NCBI GenBank assembly: GCA_033675265.1
Contig: JAUJYZ010001546.1
Location: 1,232,501 to 1,296,500 of the forward strand
Source: Actinostola sp. cb2023
Lineage: Eukaryota; Cnidaria; Anthozoa; Actiniaria; Actinostolidae
Length of the DNA: 64,000 nucleotides
Reading direction: 5' to 3'
Shown: one piece after another, positions 23,145-32,727 of the stretch
Layout: each line of letters begins with the position of its first letter
Position numbering within the stretch: position 1 is the first letter of the stretch
Notes under the pieces: generated by a model
What the model was told of the DNA's origin: nothing
The model's database searches: none
What the model saw: only the letters and a program-made list of their open reading frames with translations
Translations under genes and position numbers: made by a program

Positions 23145-24504
23145 CGTTTATTTTATTCTTATTCGTCCTGCTCTTTTTGTTCTTTTGCGATTTCCTGCTT
23201 GCTAAAAAGCGTGTAAATGGGTTGCCAAATCGTAAATCAACATGCCTTGACAACGGAATCGTCACCATAAACAAACTGCTTGGCGTCCTTCAAAACAAAA
23301 CCAATCGGTCCTCAAATCAAAAACTACTCACGCGAAGTGATTGTTTCTGTTCAAATCCCCGCATTTCTACCGCCTGGTAAGCATGAAGCACTACAGAGTG
23401 TCTTTTAGCAGAGCCTAAAGAACGTCGCCGCCATTTCCTTCTAGAATTGTGACACGTGACAAATTGGTTCCAACCTTCTCCCCCCTAGTTATAATTGTTG
23501 CTCTTAGCAAATTTAATATTCATATTTATTTCAGCATATTATATTCATATTTATTTTTGCAATTGTTATGAAAATGTATTGAAAATAACATAAAATAGAG
23601 AAACACATACTACAAACTGTGGAAATAAAATGTCAATCATTTCATGTAACAAGTTTATTGTAGCTGCACAAATATACTGTGGGGGGAGGAGAGTGGCGTA
23701 CGAAATAGGACCTTCGGACTGTCACACAACTAATTATACATGAGCAAAATTAGAACAATACTTTTTTTATGAAGTGTAATTTCAGTTGTGTTCTGTCACT
23801 GGGGTGCACTTCTAGCTTTCAATGCACCATAATCTTACCATCGCTAACTACCAGTAATTAAACTGAATTTCGTGACGTTTTATTGACCACCGTATGTGCA
23901 CAACGAAGATTAAAACCCCGTAGCAGCTTGAATTCAATTGAAGGCCATTGAAGGTAAGTTTAATAATTGAAAGCTATAGCAACAAACACTACTAAATACG
24001 CAGCAAGCATGACATAAAGTTTGTACAGTCGGAACTGATATCTCGTGTAGCAAATGTTTCCTGTTTGCCGTCGGGTTCTTTCGACAGTTTTATTTACGTT
24101 CTCTCAAAGGGCATAGATAATATACGTATTTTCATATCGCAGAAGACAGGTGCTCAGTTTGCTCTGTCGAATTCGATAAACGGATACGGAACTGAACTGT
24201 ATTTCATCCGATCCATACACGTGGCTGATCGGCGCTTCGATTCTGTCGATCAGATCTCTACGTCTGTATAATATTTGACGATGACTGACATGTATGTATA
24301 AAGTATTCGATCTTCTGTCCACTTGGCAGTGTTACAATCAGAATTAGATAATGTATAGAAGATACAACTAACAAAGCGCATAGGTGCTATTTATTCACTA
24401 CCCACGATGTCCTGATTCATCATTATAAAATGCTCTTCTTCTGAAATCAGAGGAAATAATGACTTGAATGGGGGAGGGGAGGAGATGTATGGTGGCCGAG
24501 AACT
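23145..24504. other. 5' flank of the CH/ankyrin gene
   Basis: No further exon recognised. The interval 23370-23460 is CpG-richer (for example GAACGTCGCCGCCATTTCC) and could be the promoter region of the minus-strand gene; no TATA box or initiator was identified with confidence. Confidence 0.3.
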
Positions 24505-25862
24505 GCCACTGAATTTTTTCTAGATTTTTCGTTTATTTTAAATTTTATTTCTTTTTTTACTTCTTTTTTATTTCATTTTATTTTATTTTTTGAATTTGGT
24601 TTACTCTTACTTTGAAAAGTAAATTGAAATTAATAACAAATTGAAACTCAAATGAATTTTAAATCTATTTTAAAATCAAAACGTAAAATAAAAGTAAAGT
24701 AAAATGAAAACAAAATCTTGCATGGCCGAGCACTGCCACTACAGTCATGCATTGCGGTCGATCAGTTCTCCGAAATGCTGACAAACTGACACTCACTAAA
24801 CAGTAAACATGACCGATTGGCGTGCTTTTGTGAACAAGCAAAAGCAGAAACGAAAAGGTAGAAAGGAAGCGAATCTTCGGAAGCGACGAAGGATGACATA
24901 GAGGTGCAGAGGAGGATCCGCAGAGGATGAGCTTTAAGGTTAGCGAAAAGCAGCAAAAATACAGTCCAGTTGGTGCACCGGAATACGTGCCATTCGAACA
25001 CGACGAACTTTAAAATACATTCGACAACGTATTAAATAGATACCTGCCAGAAGCACTTTGCTATCCAAATTGGGAAAGGCATGGTATGTGATATTCTCGC
25101 CGGGGAGCGTGGCCCATCCTGTAAGAAACTGATGATGAATCAGTTCCAGATATGAAAGTGTTCCGCCGGGCTACGTATGTATGGTTCATTCAGAGGGAAG
25201 ACAATGACACAAGCTCCACCGTGGCGGACCATCTCGACCAGGATGGGTCACGCTCCCCGGCGAGAATATCACCATGCCTTTCTCAATTTGGATAGCAAAG
25301 TGCTTCTGGCAGGCATCTAGTTCGTCGTGTTCGAATGGCACGTATTCCGGTGCACCAACTGGACTGTATTTTTGCTGCTTTTCGCTAACCTCAAAGCTCA
25401 TCCTCTGCACCTCTATGTCATCCTTCGTCGCTTCCGAAGATTCGCTTCCTTTCTACCTTTTCGTTTCTGCTTTTGCTTGTTCACAAAAGCACGCCAATCG
25501 GTCATGTTTACTGTTTTGTCAGCATTTCGGAGAACTGATCGACCGCAATGCATGACTGTAGTGGCAGCGCTCGGCCATGCAAGATTTTGTTTTTCATTCT
25601 GATTTAATTTTAGTGGCAGCGCTCGGCCATGCAAGATTTTGTTTTCATTTTACTTTACTTTTATTTTACGTTTTCGATTTTAAAATAGATTTAAAATTCA
25701 TTTGAGTTTCAATTTGTTTTTAATTTCAATTTACTTTTCAAAGTAAGAGTAAACCAAATTCAAAAAATAAAATAAAATGAAATAAAAAAGAAGTAAAAAA
25801 AGAAATAAAATTTAAAATAAACGAAAAATCTAGAAAAAATTCAGTGGCAGTTCTCGGCCACC
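24505..25862. mobile_element. 1.36-kb palindromic element with captured or orphan coding sequence
   Basis: The outer ends read GGTGGCCGAGAACTGCCACTG and its complement. The two arms of about 650 bp are largely inverted copies, running through the A/T-rich AATTTTATTTCTTTTTT tract, GTGGCAGYGCTCGGCCATGC and a coding-like segment. The minus strand of the right arm and plus strand of the left arm both encode MTDWRAFVNKQKQKRKGRK followed by a basic stretch. The arms differ by indels, including a ~20-bp tandem duplication in the left arm near 24905-24930. No transposase is recognised. Confidence 0.65.
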
Positions 25863-26650
25863 ATAGAGATGAAATGGTTTGTGCTTTCGCAAATAAAACC
25901 CACCCCTCCCCTATAAGATGCACTCGTATAACACGAACATTTCAAACTAAAAATGGATGCGAGGAAGACTATTCCAATGCAGGCTAACACGAAATTGAAG
26001 AAAAGTTCTTGATATTACGTGACTTAATAATCGAAGTTTGAACACGTTTATTTTGTTAACATTTGGCCAATGCATTTAAAAATCATTTATATTGAAAGAA
26101 TAGAAAAGTGCTTCGTCGCACTTCTCGAGTCTTCTTTCAATTCCCAAGTGATTCTATAACTCGATAGAGCACAGCTGCCGAGTTTTCTATTGCTTTTATA
26201 AAATACAAGTATGATTTTAAAGCAAGTTTTCAATTTAGTTCGTTACAAAAATGTTTGAATATCTGCGCGCGCGTGCACTGTGCTCTCATAGCACGCGGAA
26301 TACGCATCCTTTGGCCAATCAGAGCGCGCGTTATATCATAGTTATTTTATAAATTAATTTTAATATTTAAATATGTTAATTATTTGTTAATAAGCGCCGC
26401 CCCCGAATAAGCGTCGCATCCAAAACCCCAAAAATTGAATAAGCGCCGAAGCATGCTTGCATGTGATGTAGACCGAGCATCGGGCTTAACTCCCTGGTGG
26501 TGTTGAGTCTATCGCCTCTAGTTTCTTTTGAAATCATTTCATGAACTGAAGCTTCGATCGTATCTGCTGCCGTTTCTCTAATTCTATTATCACGTCTATA
26601 AAAGTAACTACACTGAAACAGACTAAATCTATGTTTAAAAATACCCCTCA

Positions 26651-27005
26651 ATGAGAGTTTATCATGTAATTTCAAAACTCATCGGACAAAAAATGATTAT
26701 CATAGCTGGAAAGAGCTCGTCAAAATTAGTAAAAATGTGAAGTTTGGAAAAGATCGCTCCACAAATTGCAAATTTAAGATATGAATTTTCAAAAATCGAA
26801 ATTTTATATGAAAACCTTTGGAAATTACTTGCCTCCAACAAAGGTTTTCATACAAAATTTCGATTTTTGAAAATTCATATCTTCGTAATTTGTGGAGCGA
26901 TCTTTTCCAAACTTCACATTTTTACTAATTTCAATGAGCTCTTTCCAGCTATGATAATTTTTTTTTTTGTCCTATGAGTTTTGAAATTATGTGATAAACT
27001 CTCAT
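26651..27005. mobile_element. Hairpin MITE of 355 bp
   Basis: ATGAGAGTTTATCATGTAAT and its complement form the ends, with near-continuous pairing through AGCTGGAAAGAGCTC, AATTAGTAAAAATGTGAAG and GATCGCTCCACAAATT to a small loop at about 26815-26845. It shares the AAATTAGTAAAA module with the elements at 11759, 44171, 45467 and 63208. Confidence 0.75.
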
Positions 27006-27426
27006 TCTCCATAGCAAATCACAATTAGATCCGACCGAAACCGTGACTGGTGACACAAAGCCTTGATCCCTAAAAGCTAGGGGGGTCACTAGTGATAAAG
27101 GTTGATAAAGAGAGAGATGAGGCACGAATTGAACTGTCTAGTAAACTGCAGCAAATTAAATTTGGTATTCAAAAGTTAAAAAATGTCCAGCTGGATAAAA
27201 TACCAGTGTCAAAATATTTATAAATGGTTTGTACATTGTGTAAAATTTCAAGCCATTGACGTCATTTATATAATAATAATAACTAGACGCTCTACTAGCG
27301 TGAAGTCGGGCTTCTAACTGATATGAACTACATATAGATATCACCCAGTGCGATTAAAACAGTGTTTGGTCGCTCGTTGCGTGACTCGGTAGAACATGCT
27401 TTCCTTGCAGTTTCATACTGCGATTT

Positions 27427-28061
27427 CATTCTCGTACCCAGAGCCCGCTCGTCATTTGGTTTGTCGCTGGCTCTGGGAATCCCTGAAATTTTAGCGAATT
27501 TCATTGGCTGATGAAATCAACAATGACTGATCGTATTTGATTGGTTCATGAGATCAACAAAGATTCAAACTTGCAAGGCGAACGAAAGGAATGACAGCGA
27601 CGGTTGTATTTTCATACAATGGTATTCCGTTATTGAATTATAAAGCTATGGAAATCGATCGTACTCGCTTTGAGTATTCAAAGGAATATTTTTATAATTC
27701 AAGAGAAACAATAACAAAGCGGAAGACAGGAAGGTTCACATGCAAGATTATATTAGAACATGTATTTATCGTCCAGCCTTTACCGGAACAGAGCCAGAGA
27801 AGAACCGGTGATGAACGTCGAAGGGATTTTAAACGGCTACACGAAGATAAATGTACAAACTTGTGTACTTGTTATTTTGAATATTCAAACCAACGTAAAT
27901 ACTACGTAACCAGTAGACTCTTCCACAGTACCCGCTCTCAGCGGTCTTTAGTACGAGCATGCGCTCTGACGACTTGGTCGTCAAAATTTGACGACCGAGC
28001 AACAGGGTTTCCCAGAGCCAGCGACAAACCAAATGACGAGCGGGCTCTGGGTACGAGAATG
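27427..28061. mobile_element. MULE-like element, 635 bp, 10-bp target duplication
   Basis: The direct repeats ACTGCGATTT (27417-27426 and 28062-28071) flank terminal inverted repeats of about 52 identical bases beginning CATTCTCGTACCCAGAGCCC. A 9-10 bp duplication with long termini is characteristic of Mutator-like elements. The interior has an ATG-initiated ORF (27591-28085) that runs through the right terminus. No MULE transposase motif is visible, so it is probably non-autonomous. Confidence 0.75.
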
Positions 28062-28085
28062 ACTGCGATTTCACGAACTAATTAA
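27591..28085 (+). CDS. Orphan ORF of 164 codons inside the MULE-like element
   Basis: The ORF starts at ATG 27591 and ends at TAA 28083-28085. It is rich in Arg and Lys (for example RRTGDERRRDFKRLHEDK), with a CTNLCTCYFE cysteine cluster. About the last 25 residues are encoded by the right inverted terminus and the flank. I recognise no domain. It may be chance, or a degraded captured host segment. Confidence 0.2.
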   Translation: MTATVVFSYNGIPLLNYKAMEIDRTRFEYSKEYFYNSRETITKRKTGRFTCKIILEHVFIVQPLPEQSQRRTGDERRRDFKRLHEDKCTNLCTCYFEYSNQRKYYVTSRLFHSTRSQRSLVRACALTTWSSKFDDRATGFPRASDKPNDERALGTRMTAISRTN

Positions 28086-28726
28086 ATTAAATCAATGCCT
28101 GCTATTGGACGAGAGGCCAAAAAGCGCGGAATTTGAATTTGTTTCATAATTATCATGCTCTTCCAAAGTATTTGACCGTATTTTGTTTATTGCTATGGCT
28201 TACCAATACCTTTTGTTGGAACATACTCGAATTTTGCCAAAATCGTATGCGCCAAAGCTCTGAATAGGAGCAGAATATATATATAATCGCGAACTTTGGG
28301 GCCGGAACATATCAATTATGGGCAGTGATGTCATAAAAAAAATGTCATATTTATTGTTTATTTCGTGAATTTCACAATACAAGGTTTCTGGGTTGTTGTT
28401 GCTCTGAAAAGCTTCTGAAACGTTACCTATTCTCATGATACGCTGCCCGGTGAACCACAACTGAGCAAAACGCGTACGACACAACGCGATAGGAAAAGGA
28501 AAAGTTTTCTTGAGACAATAAATTAGCGCTCAGGCTATCTGGGTTTTGAATTATCGTAACAAAGTAGCTAGGTGATAGTTGGAATAGAGCCCTGTAGAAG
28601 TAAATATATAAATTACAAACAATTAATATACGCAAACGAAAATAAAAAACATTTAATTCTTCTTATTTTTATACAGTATTATTATTACATTAAAAATTAT
28701 TATTAAACACTATTATACATATTACA

Positions 28727-28830
<104 letters not shown>

Positions 28831-29100
28831 TCCATCATGGACTCAATATCCAAGTTAAATCAGTGGAATTTATAATGAAGCAAATAGTCCAAGGACTCAG
28901 CAAAGACCAAAACAACGTATAAATTTTTTTTGGTAACTATATTTCGGCTAGCCAGACTAGCCTTCTTCAGGTTATGGAGAGATTTACAAATGGTACTAAA
29001 ATATATAGCTATTACACAATGAGCCGAATCATTAGATGATATAGATGACGTAAAAACATTACAACATAGATTAAAAGATAAGAAACTACAGTTCATCACG
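28831..29100 (-). mobile_element. Possible retroelement 3' end with CTGAAGA-stem-GAAA module
   Basis: On the minus strand, CCTGAAGAAGGCTAG, a short loop, CTAGCC and GAAATATAG form a perfect 6-bp stem between CTGAAGA and GAAA, reminiscent of a hammerhead core or Penelope-type terminal module. A short reading frame precedes it, and an (AAT)n tail follows. The identification is tentative. Confidence 0.35.
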
Positions 29101-29218
29101 CTTATTAAGACCTAAAGGTTCAAAAAGGTTTATAATGTTCCCCAAAGGAATTAATATAACCTAATTTATATTCAGATATGAACTGTTTACATGGGCCTTA
29201 AGAGCTATCATCATCATT

Positions 29219-30427
29219 TTAAAAAGTGTTGCATGAAAGTTCAAATATCGTGTATCCCCCTACAAAAGTATCATATACTTGTTTTAGTTGGTAACCTGAT
29301 TTAGTAGCAATTTCTTCAAGACGCTCACACCATCCTCGTTTCGAACGATATTGGCTGCATGATATACTTATCATATGTATGCTTTGAAAACCAAACTGGT
29401 TACCATTTACTCCAACGTTGTGCTCCAAGTCCCCAGGATCAGGAGAACAGAGCTCAACGAACAGTAGCCTGCCGCCATCTCTAGTGAATAGACTACGGCA
29501 ATTCTGTAGAATACTTGCAAGCACATCTTGGTCTTCGACAAACATAGAAACAACATTCTTAAACATAACGGTATCAACTTGCAGTTGAAGGTCACTCGGC
29601 AATGGCTTAAAAAAATCGTGCTTTATGAATCTAATGCGGTGCTCCGGGATCCCAAGGTTCCCGATGTTTCTCTGAGCTTCGTCTACTACGTCTGGCAACT
29701 CAACGACATACCCTTGGATGTGTTCGCAGCCTGGTTGTTTCAGGAGAGATGTAAGAAAGTAGCCTGTACTTCCACCCATGTCCACCAGTCTGTTACAAGT
29801 TGACCAAGGAAAAGCCTTGTACACGTTATTGACTCCTTGAGCATCTTGGAGAATTGTGAGATTCGTAAGAGACTCCATTGCACTGTGGTAATTCTCGGCA
29901 AATTCACGCCTCCGCTCGTAGCTTCCAATCAGGTGTTCAGATGATCCTTGAAACATCTTTCGTGGATCATAAGGTTTTTCTGTTACTTCATACATGTAGT
30001 CGAAGTGAGTCATTCCATGTTCTAGAACAAAGGCTGGTTTATTCTGTCTCACACATTTTGCAAGAGATCTCATTGCTGTGAAATGTTCATCACTGCAACT
30101 ATACGCAACAATGTGTCCAAGGTTTGGTTCCTTGTCTCGTCTTAGCAGTTCCATGGCTTGGTTCTTGGCAAAACGCTTGTTCTCCAGCTCCTTGCCGATT
30201 CCCCACTGAGCGAGTACTCTCATCATAGGGTAGAGCTGTTTGCTTGATGTGCAGCCTGACTTCATTGCCATGTCTTCAATGCTGAGTGAAGACTCTTCAC
30301 TGGTGCAAAGTAGCTCCGGAATTTTGAGTCCAACGATGACACTCAAACAGCGGTTCTGCCACATTCCATGTATCATAGAAAGAATGACACTCTGTTCGGA
30401 ACTGATCGCCGTTGGACTGGCTTCCAT
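29219..30427 (-). CDS. ASMT/COMT-type SAM-dependent O-methyltransferase, single exon
   Basis: The 402-residue protein belongs to the O-methyltransferase family 2, which includes acetylserotonin O-methyltransferase and many small-molecule methyltransferases; the substrate here is unknown. The start is ATG at 30427-30425 (MEASPTAISSEQSV). Residues 15-95 form the usual N-terminal winged-helix dimerisation domain. The SAM-binding loop is VDMGGSTGYF (215-224), followed by VVELPDVV (241-248) and RFIKHDFFKP (266-275). The segment that normally carries the catalytic His-Asp (LHDW) reads NVVSMFVEDQD (291-301), so both residues appear replaced. The C-terminus keeps RGWCERLEEIATKSGY and GGYTIFEL. The frame has no introns. 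The immediate 5' flank is a transposon of the GAGTCG family. Length and domain order are normal; activity is doubtful. Confidence 0.9.
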   Translation of the reverse strand: MEASPTAISSEQSVILSMIHGMWQNRCLSVIVGLKIPELLCTSEESSLSIEDMAMKSGCTSSKQLYPMMRVLAQWGIGKELENKRFAKNQAMELLRRDKEPNLGHIVAYSCSDEHFTAMRSLAKCVRQNKPAFVLEHGMTHFDYMYEVTEKPYDPRKMFQGSSEHLIGSYERRREFAENYHSAMESLTNLTILQDAQGVNNVYKAFPWSTCNRLVDMGGSTGYFLTSLLKQPGCEHIQGYVVELPDVVDEAQRNIGNLGIPEHRIRFIKHDFFKPLPSDLQLQVDTVMFKNVVSMFVEDQDVLASILQNCRSLFTRDGGRLLFVELCSPDPGDLEHNVGVNGNQFGFQSIHMISISCSQYRSKRGWCERLEEIATKSGYQLKQVYDTFVGGYTIFELSCNTF

Positions 30428-30447
30428 CTTACGAAGGTGATAAAGTT

Positions 30448-30785
30448 GTTTTCGTATGCGTGGGAAAGTAGTTACGTTTTCGTTTTTCGTTTTTCTTTAT
30501 TTCACACACCATGAACTGATATGTATATATATTTAATTTACAGCCAAAAATTACAGCCGGCACCGTCATCGCTGCGGAAAACATGGAGTTTGATTGGATG
30601 AGATGCCTCTACACGCTTTTTGATTGGTTCAGAAAGGAAGCCATTTGAGTGTCACGGTACCGTAGGTTCTCCACGCATACGAAAACGATTGGATGAGATG
30701 CATCTACACGCTTTTTGATTGGTTCAGAAAGGAAGCCATTTGAGTGTCACGGTACCGTAGATTCTCCACTCATGTGAAAACGACT
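30448..30785. mobile_element. GAGTCGTTTTC-family MITE, copy 2, with internal tandem duplication
   Basis: The left end GTTGTTTTCGTATGCGTGGG pairs with CCACGCATACGAAAAC (about 30685). The segment from GATTGGATGAGATGC to GTGTCACGGTACCGTAG is present twice (about 30590 and 30690). The final right end is GTGAAAACGACTC. It begins 20 bp upstream of the methyltransferase start codon. Confidence 0.7.
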
Positions 30786-31169
30786 CTATTCTATAAACGC
30801 TTATGCAAAGTGAACTGACACGTTCGTTAAATGAAAAACACGCAAACTCAATCAGTATCAGCATGAAAATACAGGAAACCCATGGACACGGGTGTCTCTT
30901 AGCTGTTCGATATAATCAACTGATACTGTAGGATCAGTCATCAGTTTATACAAACTGTCACGTGCTACCCTCATTAAATAAAGTCTATTCATTCATTCCG
31001 ATTCAAATGTCAATCAACCGATATTTAGAACTTCTAGCCGTGTAACTTGTAAAATGGTAGACTGAATGGGGCGTTACATCATCTCGTCCCTTCTCCTCAA
31101 TAAAATAGACGTCATTTCTGGTTGCGTGAGAATGTACTTCAGGAGAAGTACCAAATTAAGGGGGGGGGA

Positions 31170-31183
31170 GGGGGGGGGGGGGG
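31170..31183. repeat. G-rich tract
   Basis: GGGGGGGGAGG followed by a run of at least 13 G residues (about 31160-31184). Confidence 0.8.
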
Positions 31184-31254
31184 TTATGTAACACTTTTGA
31201 AATATCTATTTTTAACACTATTTTTGAGTACTTGAAGTGGGATTAGGCTGGTCT

Positions 31255-31350
31255 CTGTATCACTGACGAGGGTTGTGAAGCTGAAAGGCCTCTGATCAAG
31301 AAAGATTTACGTATCGTAGCTGTATGGCGTGTTTTATTGTCTTTATATAT
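31255..31350 (+). repeat. Retroelement-like module, CTGACGA-stem-GAAA core
   Basis: CTGACGAGGGTTGTGAAGCT then GAAAGGC, followed by GTAGCTGTATGGC. The same order with a compensated stem is found on the minus strand at 1560-1640 (GTAGCTGTATATGGC). Confidence 0.35.
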
Positions 31351-31374
31351 ATTCTTATAAGTAATGATTGTGGG

Positions 31375-31462
31375 AAACATTGAATAAGAAAAATCAGCGA
31401 TAATAGGTTACGACGTTTCGACATCGTAACCTATTATCGCTGATTTTTCTTATTCAATGTTT
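31375..31462. repeat. Perfect 39-bp hairpin
   Basis: AAACATTGAATAAGAAAAAT through AGGTTACGA is perfectly inverted, with a 10-nt loop (CGTTTCGACA). This is a very young or recently converted foldback. Confidence 0.85.
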
Positions 31463-32727
31463 ATATATATTGTCTCTGTATCAGGTACGACCTACGTGTT
31501 GCATACGCAATCGAAATTGAAGGTTTCAAGGTCGTGCCGTTGCAGTATGACCAGTCCCCCTTACCAAGTACCTAGGCAGAACAGTTAGTTAAGTACATTA
31601 GCAATTGTAAGTACTAGCAAAATTGAGTATTAGAGTTTTGTGAAAAAGTTAGTTGTCACGTGATCAGTCCGCACTTATTCTACAGGTTGATAAATTTATA
31701 GTACTCAGTGAGCTAAATGCGGTACAACCATGCAGGAACGCACCCCTAACGGTTTGCCTAAATTCAGACAAAATTATGCCAGTAAAAATTAGAACATTAG
31801 TAAAGGAAAAACCATATATGATTAGGATATATTGGCTGCCAATTCGGAAAAAGGCCCTTTAATTGTCAGAAAAGTAACTGGCCAGTGGCCTGAGTACTGT
31901 CTGAAACTTACAACTACATCTGTTGATTCTCTGTGCTGCTCACTAGTTTCCTTTTTTTTAAATACGACAAGTATACGGGAAGGTCGCAAGGATTCCAGCA
32001 AGAGTAAATTGTGTTCGAGCACACCTACAGAGAACACAAACCAAAGACCACGTACTCCAGTAATGATTGGTTATTTTGAAAACAAGACGACATAACCTTC
32101 CTCCAACAAGGTTTGTGAAGAAGCGAATTCTCGTGTTGATAAACCATGTTGTTAATTAGAGCCTTCGGTAATTATCTTAGCGGCCAGCACAGGGCGCATG
32201 CGCTGTAGAACTCGACCATGCAGTTGGCGATTTGAGGTCAAAGAAGAATACGACGACAACGACGACCGCTCTGCATTTTTAGAGTCAGGCTTTCCACAGG
32301 AAGCCCGACTAATAATAACTCCGGCTTTACTTTGATCCTGGGATTAGCTATCAGTTTACATACATGTTCTGTAACAGCTTCAGAGAGTTTGGTTGGCTAA
32401 AGTAAGTAACATAATACTAGCCTTAGACCTTTAGGGCACATCCAGACGGTCAGTACTTGAACAACAATCAGTATTGATAATCAACTTGTTTCATTTGTCG
32501 AGTTCGAGCTAGCAAAACGAGCTTTCAATTGATGTGTATTTTAAAAGTGTTGAGTCGAGCGTGAAGATTTCAGTGATGCATATAATCATATGCGCGTTAT
32601 AATTAGTATAATATGCAATTGACTCGTCGTTTATATATGATAATCAAGCTCGCCATGTACTGCGGCTTGTAGTCATACGACTCTTCATTGTCAGTTGGTT
32701 TTTAGGGACTAAAACCGCAATAATAAG
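31463..32727. other. 5' flank of SLC1 gene A
   Basis: No coding exon recognised. It should contain the promoter and any 5' UTR of the transporter that begins at 32728; no core promoter element was identified. Confidence 0.35.

Noticed and set aside
23129..23380. Plus-strand frame with a hydrophobic N-terminus as a small membrane protein
   Set aside because: It overlaps the start of the well-supported CH/ankyrin gene in antisense and has no family resemblance.
31375..31462. Perfect hairpin as a transcription terminator
   Set aside because: The context is eukaryotic and there is no adjacent gene end; it is more likely a small mobile-element remnant.
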